A DNA stretch of 14,103 nucleotides from Treponema sp. UBA6852 (lineage in GTDB: Bacteria; Spirochaetota; Spirochaetia; Treponematales; Treponemataceae), in assembly GCA_002449305.1 (NCBI GenBank), contig DKDI01000021.1, positions 1 to 14,103 on the forward strand. Direction: 5' to 3'. The notes under the pieces were generated by a model that was given only the letters and a program-made list of their open reading frames with translations, was not told where the DNA came from and did no database searches. This document shows positions 1-6,556 of the stretch, piece after piece. Each line of letters starts with the position of its first letter. Position 1 is the stretch's first letter. The translations under genes were made by a program, and so were the position numbers.

Positions 1-433
1 GAAGCTTTATTTTGTGCGCTTTTATAATTTTATTTGCAGAATCAAGGAATGGGCGAACTTTTCCGAACCCAAGATAAGCCGTTGCCTGATAAATAACTTC
101 TTTTGCCTCAACCGCTGTTATACTGCCGGAAGAAAGTGCCTTGTCCAGCACAACTTCAAACTCTTCTTTTCCCTGAACGCCGAGCAACGCCGCAAGAACA
201 GCAAGATTTCTCTCCTTTTCTTCAACTTTGCCCTTTGCATACGCAGGCACTTCACCGTCAGAAAAATTGCGGAAAGTCTGCATAAATTCCGCATCCGTCT
301 TAAAAAGCGATGAATCCAGTTTTGATTTTTCTATTTTCATATTACCATTTTCTTCTGTTTTGCCAGCAGTTTCCGCGCCACAAAAAAATAAAGCGCAAAA
401 CAAACCGATAAATGCCGTAATCAGTTTTTTCAT
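1..433 (-). CDS. Exported carboxymuconolactone decarboxylase (AhpD-like) family protein, 3' part missing
   Basis: The gene reads leftwards from ATG at 433-431 and runs off the window edge, so only about 144 residues are visible. The first 25 residues form a signal peptide: KK, then a hydrophobic stretch ending FFCGAE. That Cys could be a loose spirochaetal lipobox, so a lipoprotein is possible. The rest resembles the CMD family: RNFSDGE, then an Ala/Leu-rich helix (LAVLAALLG), then a segment on SGSITAVEAKEVIYQATAYLG. CMD-family proteins are small all-helical proteins, many with a CxxC redox pair. No such pair is seen in the visible part. A GGTGG ribosome-binding sequence precedes ATG. The gene shares its promoter block with the hydrolase at 1708-2772. 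The substrate is unknown. Confidence 0.75.
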   Translation of the reverse strand, partial: MKKLITAFIGLFCALFFCGAETAGKTEENGNMKIEKSKLDSSLFKTDAEFMQTFRNFSDGEVPAYAKGKVEEKERNLAVLAALLGVQGKEEFEVVLDKALSSGSITAVEAKEVIYQATAYLGFGKVRPFLDSANKIIKAHKIKL

Positions 434-468
434 GATTCCACCTCGAAAAAGATTTTCTTTCTAAAAAG

Positions 469-538
469 AATATAATTCTGCAAAGTTTTTATGTCTAATA
501 TTTATTTCTTATTTCAAGATATGCAGAAAGTGAATAAA
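469..538 (-). promoter_or_regulatory. Promoter/operator block, copy A
   Basis: On the minus strand TAGACA (497-492) and TATATT (474-469) are separated by 17 bp, a good sigma70-type promoter for the CMD-like gene. Upstream, GAAATAA occurs twice in tandem within an AT-rich stretch, a possible regulator site. The whole 70 bp recurs at 2793-2862 with three differences. Confidence 0.7.
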
Positions 539-645
539 ACTATATTTTTTGTAAATTTTCAAATATGCAAAAGAATTTTGTCCCCTAAAAAATCTATTTT
601 TTGTCTATTTTTTCCTTAAAATACAACATATCAGGAGATAAAAGC

Positions 646-762
646 ATGAAAATAAATTTAAACAGAATTTTTTATGTAAAGAAAAGTTCCAGTTGCATGA
701 ATAAAGATGGTAACATCCTTTCCGTTTATAGCATTAAATTACCCTTTACATATATACAGTAG
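646..762 (+). CDS. Possible small protein, 38 aa, unrecognised
   Basis: ATG at 646 follows AGGAGA with good spacing and opens 38 codons ending in TAG at 760-762. The product is basic (KKSSSC, several Lys), with no membrane segment or family resemblance. The 3' end overlaps the -35 of the next promoter. It may be a chance ORF: the evidence is the ribosome-binding site only. Nothing else gene-like is visible between 540 and 750. Confidence 0.2.
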   Translation: MKINLNRIFYVKKSSSCMNKDGNILSVYSIKLPFTYIQ

Positions 763-781
763 TAATAAAATGTACTATAAT
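753..781 (+). promoter_or_regulatory. Promoter of the small hydrophobic peptide mRNA
   Basis: TATACA (753-758), a 17-bp spacer and a perfect TATAAT (776-781). The start would fall near 788-791, at the GGAAATG that opens the structured leader. Confidence 0.6.
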
Positions 782-790
782 TATTTTACT

Positions 791-861
791 GGAAATGCCT
801 GATTTCTAAGGCGGCGTCTCCCGAACTCAAACCAGCTCGCTGGAATCTTGAAAATCGGGAG
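791..861 (+). promoter_or_regulatory. Structured leader that hides the ribosome-binding site
   Basis: The leader begins with a 5'-end hairpin (GAAAT, loop GCCTG, ATTTC). CTCCCGA at 818-824 is exactly complementary to TCGGGAG at 855-861, which contains the Shine-Dalgarno sequence of the peptide at 871. Between them CCAG (832-835) and CTGG (840-843) form an inner hairpin. The fold should keep the peptide mRNA poorly translated, as is common in type I toxin mRNAs. No known riboswitch consensus was recognised. Confidence 0.6.
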
Positions 862-870
862 GACTTGCGT

Positions 871-978
871 ATGACTTTAGAGCTTGTTTTGGCAGTAGCA
901 GCAATTATAAATTGCATCGCTGGTGTTGCAAGTGCAGTTATCGCAGCCCTTTCTTACCTTAAAAATAAGAAGAGTTAA
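871..978 (+). CDS. Small hydrophobic peptide, candidate type I toxin, 35 aa
   Basis: ATG at 871 follows GGGAGGA and opens 35 codons ending in TAA at 976-978. The product has one predicted membrane helix (about residues 3-30, rich in Leu, Val, Ala, Ile) and a charged tail, KNKKS. This is the usual design of type I toxins of the Fst/Ldr kind, which damage the inner membrane when overproduced. I see no sequence identity to a named toxin, so the call rests on size, topology and context. That context is its own promoter, a leader sequestering the ribosome-binding site, a bidirectional terminator 5 bp downstream and a convergent short RNA promoter. The alternative is a harmless membrane microprotein. 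Confidence 0.6.
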   Translation: MTLELVLAVAAIINCIAGVASAVIAALSYLKNKKS

Positions 979-1063
979 AAAGTAAAGCCGCCAAGTTTGA
1001 ACCTCTGTGGCGGCTTTTAAAGCAATACAGTGGAGACGACCGACAGAAATCGGGCATTTCCTT
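977..1063 (-). ncRNA. Candidate antitoxin RNA of the type I locus, about 85 nt
   Basis: A strong minus-strand promoter (1098-1070) should start a transcript near 1063 that ends at the shared terminator. No ORF of note lies in it. Its first 17 bases (1061-1045) match the toxin leader opening (791-807) with one change, including the 5' hairpin, and both RNAs then carry CGTCTCC. Its last ~40 bases are fully complementary to the toxin mRNA 3' end. CUCC in its leader could also pair with the toxin ribosome-binding site. Confidence 0.55.
984..1018. terminator. Bidirectional intrinsic terminator shared by two convergent RNAs
   Basis: Perfect 10-bp stem, AAAGCCGCCA (984-993) and TGGCGGCTTT (1008-1017), with a 14-base loop. 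A T tract follows on the plus strand, and TTTACTTTTT follows on the minus strand. The loop holds UUGA, which fits the YUNR U-turn pattern that often starts antisense pairing. Confidence 0.85.
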
Positions 1064-1069
1064 TATTTC

Positions 1070-1098
1070 AATATACTACAGAAAAATGCTTTCGTCAA
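1070..1098 (-). promoter_or_regulatory. Promoter of the convergent small RNA
   Basis: Read leftwards: TTGACG (1098-1093), 17-bp spacer, TATATT (1075-1070). It lies just 3' of the cupin stop on the same strand, so readthrough from the cupin mRNA could also feed this RNA. Confidence 0.75.
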
Positions 1099-1121
1099 AT
1101 TTGTTTCTAATATAATTTTTC

Positions 1122-1643
1122 CTACTTCCCAAGCTTCGCATATTCCGCAGGGGCAACTTCTTCAAGCCATTCTGTTGAAACATCTGGATTTCTTTGCATT
1201 ACAGAAAGGTGCTGCATTATTGCGTTCGGTGCAGCTCCGTGCCAGTGCTTTACGCCTTCTGGAATTGTCGCAACCACGCCGGGTTTCAGTTCAACAGGTT
1301 TTTCGCCCCAAATCTGATAATATCCGCGTCCGGCTTCCGTTACAAGAATCTGGCATGAGCCATGATGAACGTGCCAGAAAGTGTGCGCGCCTTTTGTAAA
1401 AGTTACATTTGAAACGCTTATGCTGTCGTTTGCCATAGGACAAATAAAAGTTCTTCCTGTGAAATATTTTTCGTAATTCACATTCGGACCGCCAAGCGGA
1501 AAAATTGTGCCCTTTTCTTTTTTCAAATCCTTCATAACTGATTTTTCTGAAGGATATTCCAATGTTTCTGTTTTTGTCTGTGCGAACATAACCGAACCTC
1601 CTGCAATAATTGCCGCCAAAATTACAACCAAAAGTTTTTTCAT
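1122..1643 (-). CDS. Periplasmic cupin-domain protein
   Basis: 173 residues starting at ATG 1643 after GGAAG. Residues 1-21 are a signal peptide with a type I cleavage site at MFA-Q. The cupin barrel follows. HVHH (91-94) with Gln98 where many cupins have Glu, and HWH (133-135), supply the usual metal-binding histidines; LKPGVVATIPEGVKHWHG is the second cupin motif. It is a paralogue of the cytoplasmic cupin at 11583-12014: both share WHVHH, GWYQ/GYYQ-type spacing, VKHWHGA and an EWLE...LGK tail. Such proteins are often annotated as carboxymuconolactone-decarboxylase-associated or quercetinase-like cupins; the reaction is unknown. It lies 64 bp downstream of the hydrolase gene, probably in the same operon. 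Confidence 0.85.
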   Translation of the reverse strand: MKKLLVVILAAIIAGGSVMFAQTKTETLEYPSEKSVMKDLKKEKGTIFPLGGPNVNYEKYFTGRTFICPMANDSISVSNVTFTKGAHTFWHVHHGSCQILVTEAGRGYYQIWGEKPVELKPGVVATIPEGVKHWHGAAPNAIMQHLSVMQRNPDVSTEWLEEVAPAEYAKLGK

Positions 1644-1707
1644 GTTTTCTTCCTTGCTTTGTTTTTTTATGTCATTCCTGTGCTTGAAACAGGAATCTAA
1701 CCAGCAT

Positions 1708-2772
1708 TTATTTCAAATTCGTCTTAAAAAAGTCTGTGATTTTTTCAAAAGGAATTTTTTCCAAGTTGTCGTACAAGTCGGTATGAACCGCGCCCGGCAC
1801 AATGTAAAGTTCCTTGTTGTCGCCCTTAAGCCTCTTAAAAACATCCTTGCTGAAATACCTTGAATGGGCATTTTCACCGTGAACAAGCAGTACTGGAGCT
1901 TCAATTTCATCAATGTATGCAAGAATTGGTGTGCTCATCATTCCAAGAACCCATGTTTTAGCCCAGCCTTGCCCCGGATTGTTCACAGAATTCTTGTGGT
2001 ATCCGCGCTGAATGTAGTAATCCCAGTATTCTTTTTGAAACTGCGGCTCGTTCCCTGTAAGTTTTGCCGCCCGACCTCCGTTTAGTTCAGGTTTTCCTGA
2101 AAGATAATCTTTTGTCCGCTGCGCGCTCAACGCTTCCTTTGTCTTTTTTCTAGCTTCCGCATTGTCATTCACGTCATTGTAGCTATTCGCCATAACACGG
2201 TGCATATCGTACATAGTGATTGCCGCAGTCGCCTTGATTCTTGTGTCAATCGAAGCCGCATTTAATGCAATTCCGCCCCAGCCGCAAATTCCAATCGCTC
2301 CGATTTTTTCAGGGTCAACTCCGCCGTAAGTTGAAAGAAAATCCACTGCCGCACAAAAATCTTCTGTGTTTATATCAAGCGAAGTAACATTCCGAGCTTC
2401 TCCACCAGAATCCCCGGTAAAGGAAGGGTCAAACGCAAGAGTTACAAATCCGCGCGAAGCCATCTGGTTTGCATAAAAACCGGCAACCTGCTCCTTGACA
2501 GAACCATAAGAACCTCCAACCACAATTCCAGCCATCTTTCCAGCCGCATTTTTGGGAGTGTACAAATCGCCAACAAGCGTAATTCCGAATTTATTGTGAA
2601 AAGCGACCCGTTCTCGAACAACATTTTCCGCAAGCTCAAAAGTATAGCGGTCATTTTTCATCGCCTTTGCCGACAACGCTTTTTTTACCAGTTTTGAAGA
2701 GTCTGCAAATGACGCTGAAACCATTCCTCCAGCCATAACCACCGCCAAAATAGAATGCAAAAGTTTTTTCAT
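1708..2772 (-). CDS. Exported alpha/beta hydrolase (dienelactone-hydrolase-like)
   Basis: 354 residues from ATG at 2772. An N-terminal signal peptide (about residues 1-23, ending ASFA-D) directs export. The fold is alpha/beta hydrolase. GGSYGS (86-91) suits the oxyanion region. GICGWGG (161-167) is the nucleophile elbow, with Cys163 in place of the common Ser, as in dienelactone hydrolases. LLVHGEN (295-301) precedes the acid region, and His330 in GAVHTDLYD is the catalytic base. It is longer than typical dienelactone hydrolases because of a helical insert around 195-265. It is driven by promoter block B and followed by the cupin. The substrate cannot be read from sequence. A Ser-to-Cys change can also mean altered or lost esterase activity. 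Confidence 0.85.
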   Translation of the reverse strand: MKKLLHSILAVVMAGGMVSASFADSSKLVKKALSAKAMKNDRYTFELAENVVRERVAFHNKFGITLVGDLYTPKNAAGKMAGIVVGGSYGSVKEQVAGFYANQMASRGFVTLAFDPSFTGDSGGEARNVTSLDINTEDFCAAVDFLSTYGGVDPEKIGAIGICGWGGIALNAASIDTRIKATAAITMYDMHRVMANSYNDVNDNAEARKKTKEALSAQRTKDYLSGKPELNGGRAAKLTGNEPQFQKEYWDYYIQRGYHKNSVNNPGQGWAKTWVLGMMSTPILAYIDEIEAPVLLVHGENAHSRYFSKDVFKRLKGDNKELYIVPGAVHTDLYDNLEKIPFEKITDFFKTNLK

Positions 2773-2792
2773 AATTCCTCCAACTGGAAAAT

Positions 2793-2862
2793 AATATAAT
2801 TCTGCAAAGTCGTTATGTCTAATATTTATTTCTTATTTCAAGATATGCAAAAAGTGAATAAA
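2793..2862 (-). promoter_or_regulatory. Promoter/operator block, copy B
   Basis: Nearly identical to 469-538. TAGACA (2821-2816), 17-bp spacer, TATATT (2798-2793), with tandem GAAATAA upstream. It drives the hydrolase-cupin pair. Confidence 0.7.
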
Positions 2863-2865
2863 CCT

Positions 2866-2898
2866 AATCAAGGTACGCTTACGTTCAAGACCTTGATT
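2866..2898. repeat. Inverted repeat, possible terminator
   Basis: AATCAAGGT (2866-2874) and ACCTTGATT (2890-2898) form a perfect 9-bp stem with a 15-base loop. No immediate T run follows on either strand, so termination is uncertain. It lies between promoter block B and the 41-bp array. Confidence 0.5.
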
Positions 2899-2934
2899 CA
2901 GCCGTTTTTATGCTTTTGATAGATTCTAAATAAA

Positions 2935-3180
2935 AACAAAATTCCGCAGGCAGAAAATGTGCTTTGCAAGGCCGCGGAATTTTTCCGAAGCAAGAAAATA
3001 CATAAATTCAGCCCGTGGAATTATTCCGTTTGTTGAAAATGCTTAACGGCAGTAAACGGAATTATTCCGATTGAAGAAATTACTTGCGGTCAGTAAACGG
3101 AATTATCCCGTTCCAAGAAATTGCTCCAGTTCGGGGTGCGGAATTATTTCCATAGATGAAATTGAACAAAATCAAGCCGT
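2935..3180. repeat. Array of six non-coding units phased at exactly 41 bp
   Basis: GGAATTATTCCG-like palindromes start at 2976, 3017, 3058, 3099 and 3140, each 41 bp apart. A degenerate unit with ATTCCG and GAAAATG in the same register starts at 2935. Within each unit a second element, GAAAWTR, sits at positions 19-25; the remaining ~16 bases differ. The period is not a multiple of 3, and no ORF or ribosome-binding site accompanies it. It occupies the space 3' of the XRE gene. The function is unknown; a phased protein-binding array is the simplest reading. Confidence 0.8.
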
Positions 3181-3228
3181 TAGATTTTTTGCTCGAACTA
3201 AAAGTTTAGGATGAATCTTTTCGAATGA

Positions 3229-3555
3229 CTATAAATCCTCGCAGATTGCATCAATCAGCGCGCCGACATTCTTTCTGTCGCGGGAAGACATGGACTCAAG
3301 TTTATCCGCCATTTTGCGGATTTCTGGAGAATATTTTTTTCCGCCTTCAGCACAGGATTTTCCGTTCACAAGATACTCAACGGAGACATTCAGGGCGGAC
3401 GCAATTTTTACGGCGACATCGGCGGATGGAATCGAGCTGTTTTCCTTAAGATAATTACTCACCGAACCGGCATTAAGTCCGGCACGCGCGGCAAGCTCCT
3501 TTATCATCAGCCCCTGATAAGAAATCTCATCCCGCAAATTTTCCTTGAATCCCAT
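3229..3555 (-). CDS. XRE-family helix-turn-helix regulator, probable repressor of the peptide operon
   Basis: 108 residues from ATG at 3555; no clear ribosome-binding site precedes it, so a leaderless or weakly translated message is possible. Residues about 5-62 are an HTH_3 domain: MIKELAARAGL and GSVSNYLKENSSIPSADVAVKIASALNVSVEYLV, the standard XRE five-helix pattern. The remaining ~45 residues are charged and helical, with no peptidase or sensor domain. It is divergent from the operon starting at 3698, and the space between them has three copies of a 12-bp site overlapping the operon promoter. It therefore very likely binds there and controls itself and the operon. The ligand or signal is unknown. 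Confidence 0.85.
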   Translation of the reverse strand: MGFKENLRDEISYQGLMIKELAARAGLNAGSVSNYLKENSSIPSADVAVKIASALNVSVEYLVNGKSCAEGGKKYSPEIRKMADKLESMSSRDRKNVGALIDAICEDL

Positions 3556-3568
3556 GCACAAAATTGTA

Positions 3569-3638
3569 CGTTAATTTACTGATCTTACGTTGACTTCTAG
3601 TAAATTAACGAATATAATTCAAATTAAGTAAATTTACG
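3569..3638 (+). promoter_or_regulatory. Operon promoter with three operator copies
   Basis: TTGACT (3590-3595), 17-bp spacer and TATAAT (3613-3618) form a strong plus-strand promoter. The 12-bp site AGTAAATTWACG occurs three times: inverted at 3569-3580, in the promoter spacer at 3599-3610, and at 3627-3638 around the expected start. The first two are a perfect inverted pair. Occupation by the XRE protein would block transcription. Confidence 0.75.
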
Positions 3639-3697
3639 CACAAACAAAATCACGCGTAGAAATACGGACTAATAATAAGTTATTGGAGGCGGTGATT

Positions 3698-3898
3698 ATG
3701 GAAAAAGATGAAATTATTGAAAAACTCAAAAAATTAAAAACTCTAGTTGACAGTTCAATGCATACTATTGCAATAAAAGGAATTTTTTCATTGTTTGAAG
3801 AAATTGAAAATTCTGAAACTCTTACTCAATCTGACAAAGATGACCTAAAAAAGGAATTAAGAAATATTTTATCAGAAAATGAAAAAAAATATTCTTGA
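3698..3898 (+). CDS. Small helical protein, first gene of the peptide operon, unknown function
   Basis: 66 residues from ATG at 3698, chosen because GGAGG lies 9 bases upstream. The product is charged and almost wholly helical (EIIEKLKKLKTLVDSS..., then DKDDLKKELRNILSENEKK), with no membrane segment, cysteines or recognised domain. It starts about 75 bp after the operon promoter and is followed after 55 bp by the small membrane protein. Possible roles are a leader-binding or immunity partner for the peptide or for the membrane protein. It is rather Lys/Glu-rich for a precursor peptide and lacks a distinct core. The family is not recognised. Confidence 0.7.
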   Translation: MEKDEIIEKLKKLKTLVDSSMHTIAIKGIFSLFEEIENSETLTQSDKDDLKKELRNILSENEKKYS

Positions 3899-3953
3899 CT
3901 TCAAGAACAAAACTCTTTTTTGATTTATAAAATATTATAAATGGAGGTTTTTT

Positions 3954-4307
3954 ATGGACGAATTTGTGGAAAGACTTGCAGGAATAGGAATTCCCGCTAT
4001 TGTTTTTTTGACTGTAATGAGCACAACAGGATTGGTAGGCGCAGCAGCAATAACATCAACATTGGCATCACTTGGTCCTGGCGGAATGATAGGAGGAATT
4101 GTATTACTCTGTGTTATAAGCACAAGTTCTTCAATAATTGCAAAGTATGGATATTCTGCAATCATAACTGCAACTTGTAAAAAAATCATGGCAAAAGAAA
4201 ACCTTACTGTAGATCAGATGAATGAAAAAATAGACAAATATCTAATCACAAAAGGATTGAAAGAAAAAATAAAATCAAAAATAAGAGACTCTGTTTTAAA
4301 AATATAA
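3954..4307 (+). CDS. Small membrane protein, unknown function
   Basis: 117 residues from ATG at 3954 with a TGGAGG ribosome-binding site. Two strongly hydrophobic Gly/Ala-rich segments (about residues 11-35 and 43-63) flank GPGG. A third weaker one (66-76) is followed by a basic helical tail (ENLTVDQMNEKIDKYL... to the end). This suggests a two- to three-pass inner-membrane protein with a cytoplasmic tail. It sits between the first small protein and the peptide gene on the same transcript. Possibilities are an immunity protein, an export aid or a membrane anchor. It has no ABC or MFS features. The family is not named from sequence alone. Confidence 0.75.
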   Translation: MDEFVERLAGIGIPAIVFLTVMSTTGLVGAAAITSTLASLGPGGMIGGIVLLCVISTSSSIIAKYGYSAIITATCKKIMAKENLTVDQMNEKIDKYLITKGLKEKIKSKIRDSVLKI

Positions 4308-4331
4308 ATCAATTTTTGGGAGAAAATAAAA

Positions 4332-4451
4332 ATGACAAAAAATGAAATTACTGAAATGAATAAGAAAGAAAGTGAATTGGATTCTATTCTAGCTTGGGCG
4401 GCCTGGTTTGAAGGTGAAGAAAGCTGGGGTTCAGACTCTGATGATGATTAA
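4332..4451 (+). CDS. Candidate RiPP precursor peptide, 39 aa, Trp-rich and acidic
   Basis: ATG at 4332 follows GGGAGA, and the stop is TAA at 4449-4451. Residues 1-19 are a charged, leader-like helix (NEITEMNKKESELDS). The second half reads ILAWAAWFEGEESWG and ends SDSDDD, with Trp at 22, 25 and 32 and Phe at 26. A leader followed by an aromatic core, 7 bp before a radical SAM/SPASM gene, is the standard layout of ribosomally made, radical-SAM-modified peptides. WxxW and W/F-x-acid spacing would suit side-chain cross-links such as Trp-centred cyclophanes, but no known precursor family is matched. There is no Cys, Gly-Gly cleavage site or core repeat. The acidic tail may be recognition sequence or part of the product. 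Confidence 0.7.
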   Translation: MTKNEITEMNKKESELDSILAWAAWFEGEESWGSDSDDD

Positions 4452-4458
4452 ACAATAA

Positions 4459-5628
4459 GTGGCAAATAAATTGAATAGAATATCAATTACTGTAAAGCCT
4501 ACAAACAACTGTAATATGCGTTGCAAACATTGCTATCACGCAGAAGAAGGTTTTGATAATACAATGATGAAGCCTGATTATGCAAAAAAAATGTTCGCAA
4601 TTGCAGCGAAAGATTATTCTGAAATTTTTGTTGTTTTTCATGGCGGAGAACCAACGCTTTGGGGAATAGAAAATTTTACAGATGTTCTTGAATATCAAGA
4701 AAAGATAGCCTCTGAAAAGAATGTCATTTTTAAAAATTCTATTCAGACTAATGGGCTGTTGATTGATGACAAGTGGATTGAGTTGTTTAAGAAATATAAT
4801 TTTTCAGTAGGAATTTCTTTTGACGGTCCTCACAATGATGATTTGAGGTCCAACACTGAAATTGTTTACAAAAATATGTGCTGTCTAAAAGAAAAAGGCA
4901 TTAAATTTGGCACACTATGCGTAGAAAATGGCTTATCAATAGAACATTTTGAAAACACCTACAACTGGTTCAAAAATGAAGGATTTAACTTCAAGGTATT
5001 GGCAATGTTCATGAGCGGAAATGCTCTTGAGCACAAAGAGTTAGAATTAGACGTTATAAAATATGTTGACTGTTTGTGCAAAATGTATCAAAAATGGTTA
5101 TTTGACAAAGAATGTAATATATCAATGCGAACTTTTGAAGATTTACTTAAAGTTTCTGATAGGTTGTATTGTATTCAATATGGCGGTTCTTGTATTCACA
5201 ATAGGATTTGCATAAACCCAAATGGCGATATATATCCATGCGGAAGACCATATACATCTGATTTTATTTTAGGAAATATTTCATTATTAGAAAATTTTTC
5301 ACAAGCTTTTAGCACTGCAGCATACAAAAATCTTGAAAGAATAAGTATTGAAAGACAAAAACAATGCAGGGAAAACTGTAAATTCTTTGGAGTCTGCAAA
5401 GGAGGCTGCGTTTCCAGTGCAATTCTTGAAGGATCTTTTGAAAAAATAAACAATACGACATGTGTCCGGGCAAAAAGACTTCTTTCTAAAATTACAGAAA
5501 TTAACACTGAAATTTATAAATTTTATGATTCTGGAGCAGATTTAAGCAAATTAAATCCTCATGCTGTAAAAATCATAAAAAAATCCCGCGAAGGAAAATT
5601 TAATTTTATGCATCAAGCAAATTTATAA
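4459..5628 (+). CDS. Radical SAM/SPASM peptide-modifying enzyme
   Basis: 389 residues. GTG at 4459 is taken as start, 7 bp after the precursor stop, so translation is probably coupled; TTG at 4471 is an alternative. The SAM cluster motif is C18-x3-C22-x2-C25, followed by His. HGGEP (61-65) binds SAM, and QTNG and SFDGP are typical barrel motifs. The C-terminal SPASM domain carries Cys at 238, 245, 251, 261, 303, 307, 313, 317 and 335, enough for two auxiliary 4Fe-4S clusters. The layout resembles anaerobic sulfatase-maturing enzymes and RiPP maturases. As the nearest gene to the peptide it is the likeliest enzyme to act on the Trp-rich core. AT-rich coding. Confidence 0.9.
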   Translation: MANKLNRISITVKPTNNCNMRCKHCYHAEEGFDNTMMKPDYAKKMFAIAAKDYSEIFVVFHGGEPTLWGIENFTDVLEYQEKIASEKNVIFKNSIQTNGLLIDDKWIELFKKYNFSVGISFDGPHNDDLRSNTEIVYKNMCCLKEKGIKFGTLCVENGLSIEHFENTYNWFKNEGFNFKVLAMFMSGNALEHKELELDVIKYVDCLCKMYQKWLFDKECNISMRTFEDLLKVSDRLYCIQYGGSCIHNRICINPNGDIYPCGRPYTSDFILGNISLLENFSQAFSTAAYKNLERISIERQKQCRENCKFFGVCKGGCVSSAILEGSFEKINNTTCVRAKRLLSKITEINTEIYKFYDSGADLSKLNPHAVKIIKKSREGKFNFMHQANL

Positions 5629-5675
5629 GCTGTTTAAAGAATATTCTCAAGACAAATGAAATTTTCAATTCGAAT

Positions 5676-6548
5676 ATGAATAATATTTATTATTTCAACA
5701 TAGACTATTTTTGCAATAATAATTGTGTTTTTTGCTTTTCATCTTCAACAGGAACAACAAAAAAAATAATTACTTTTGAAAGTCTTCTAAATACAGTAAA
5801 AAGATTGAATCTTAATGAAAATGATTTGATTGTATTAAATGGAGGAGAACCAGCACTTCATCCAAGTTTTTACAACATTTTATTGTTTCTATATAAGCAA
5901 TACAATTCATCTGTTGCAATTTACTCAAATGGTACAAACCTAGACATTTTAAAAATTCCAGATAGTAGTAGATTCAGGTTTATAACACCAATTCACGGAA
6001 ATAAAAATTTGCATGATTTTATAACACAAAATTCAGGTTCATTTGATAAAACTCTTAAAAATATTTATTTATTGCAGCAAAAAAAATGTAAAGTTAATAT
6101 AAAATTCATTGTCTCACAAGAAATGATAGAATCTAATTTCAATATTCAAGATTTTTTAGAAAGCAAAAAACTTTTTCCTGATACAATAATAATTGCAAGA
6201 ATGAATAATACAAAAAAATCAAAAAAAAACAATGTAAAATCATTGTTCATACCACAGTTTTCAGATTTTATTCAGAATTCATATATGAACTTACATAAAA
6301 AAATGCGTATAGAATTTCTTGATGTGCCTGTTTGCTTTTTGCCAGATTTTGAAAACTGTAACATTCAAAAAACTCCATCATTTTATTTTTCTGACTATAA
6401 CCATAATCTGCAAAAACGAAATTATTTTAAGAAAATTCGAATTTTAGAAAAATGTAAAAATTGCAATCAGATGAACATTTGCAAGTCTTTGGAAAGTTCT
6501 TATCTTACACCAATATATGATAAGCAATGGATTATCGACTGTGAATAG
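5676..6548 (+). CDS. Radical SAM protein with a short cysteine tail
   Basis: 290 residues from ATG at 5676, 47 bp after the previous gene; the ribosome-binding site is weak. C13-x3-C17-x2-C20 is the SAM-cluster motif and NGGEP (55-59) the SAM-binding loop. The barrel is short. The C-terminus has a reduced set, C260, C263, C269 and C289, which may bind one auxiliary cluster rather than the two of a full SPASM domain. It is distinct from both neighbouring radical SAM proteins. It may be a second maturase on the same peptide or a partner that forms a complex with one of the others. The exact reaction is unknown. Very AT-rich, Lys/Asn/Ile-heavy coding. Confidence 0.85.
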   Translation: MNNIYYFNIDYFCNNNCVFCFSSSTGTTKKIITFESLLNTVKRLNLNENDLIVLNGGEPALHPSFYNILLFLYKQYNSSVAIYSNGTNLDILKIPDSSRFRFITPIHGNKNLHDFITQNSGSFDKTLKNIYLLQQKKCKVNIKFIVSQEMIESNFNIQDFLESKKLFPDTIIIARMNNTKKSKKNNVKSLFIPQFSDFIQNSYMNLHKKMRIEFLDVPVCFLPDFENCNIQKTPSFYFSDYNHNLQKRNYFKKIRILEKCKNCNQMNICKSLESSYLTPIYDKQWIIDCE

Positions 6549-6556
6549 GAAATTTT

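Noticed and set aside
791..861. Metabolite riboswitch
   Set aside because: The fold is explained by a simple ribosome-binding-site lock, and no known aptamer consensus was recognised.
1007..1399. 130-codon open frame on the plus strand
   Set aside because: Antisense to the cupin, starts inside the terminator and lacks a ribosome-binding site.
2935..3180. CRISPR array
   Set aside because: The palindromic part is only about 12 bp and imperfect, a second element is conserved inside the would-be spacer at a fixed position, and no cas gene is near.
3698..3898. Second RiPP precursor
   Set aside because: No distinct core, no aromatic cluster or cysteines, and it is separated from the enzymes by the membrane protein gene and the better candidate.
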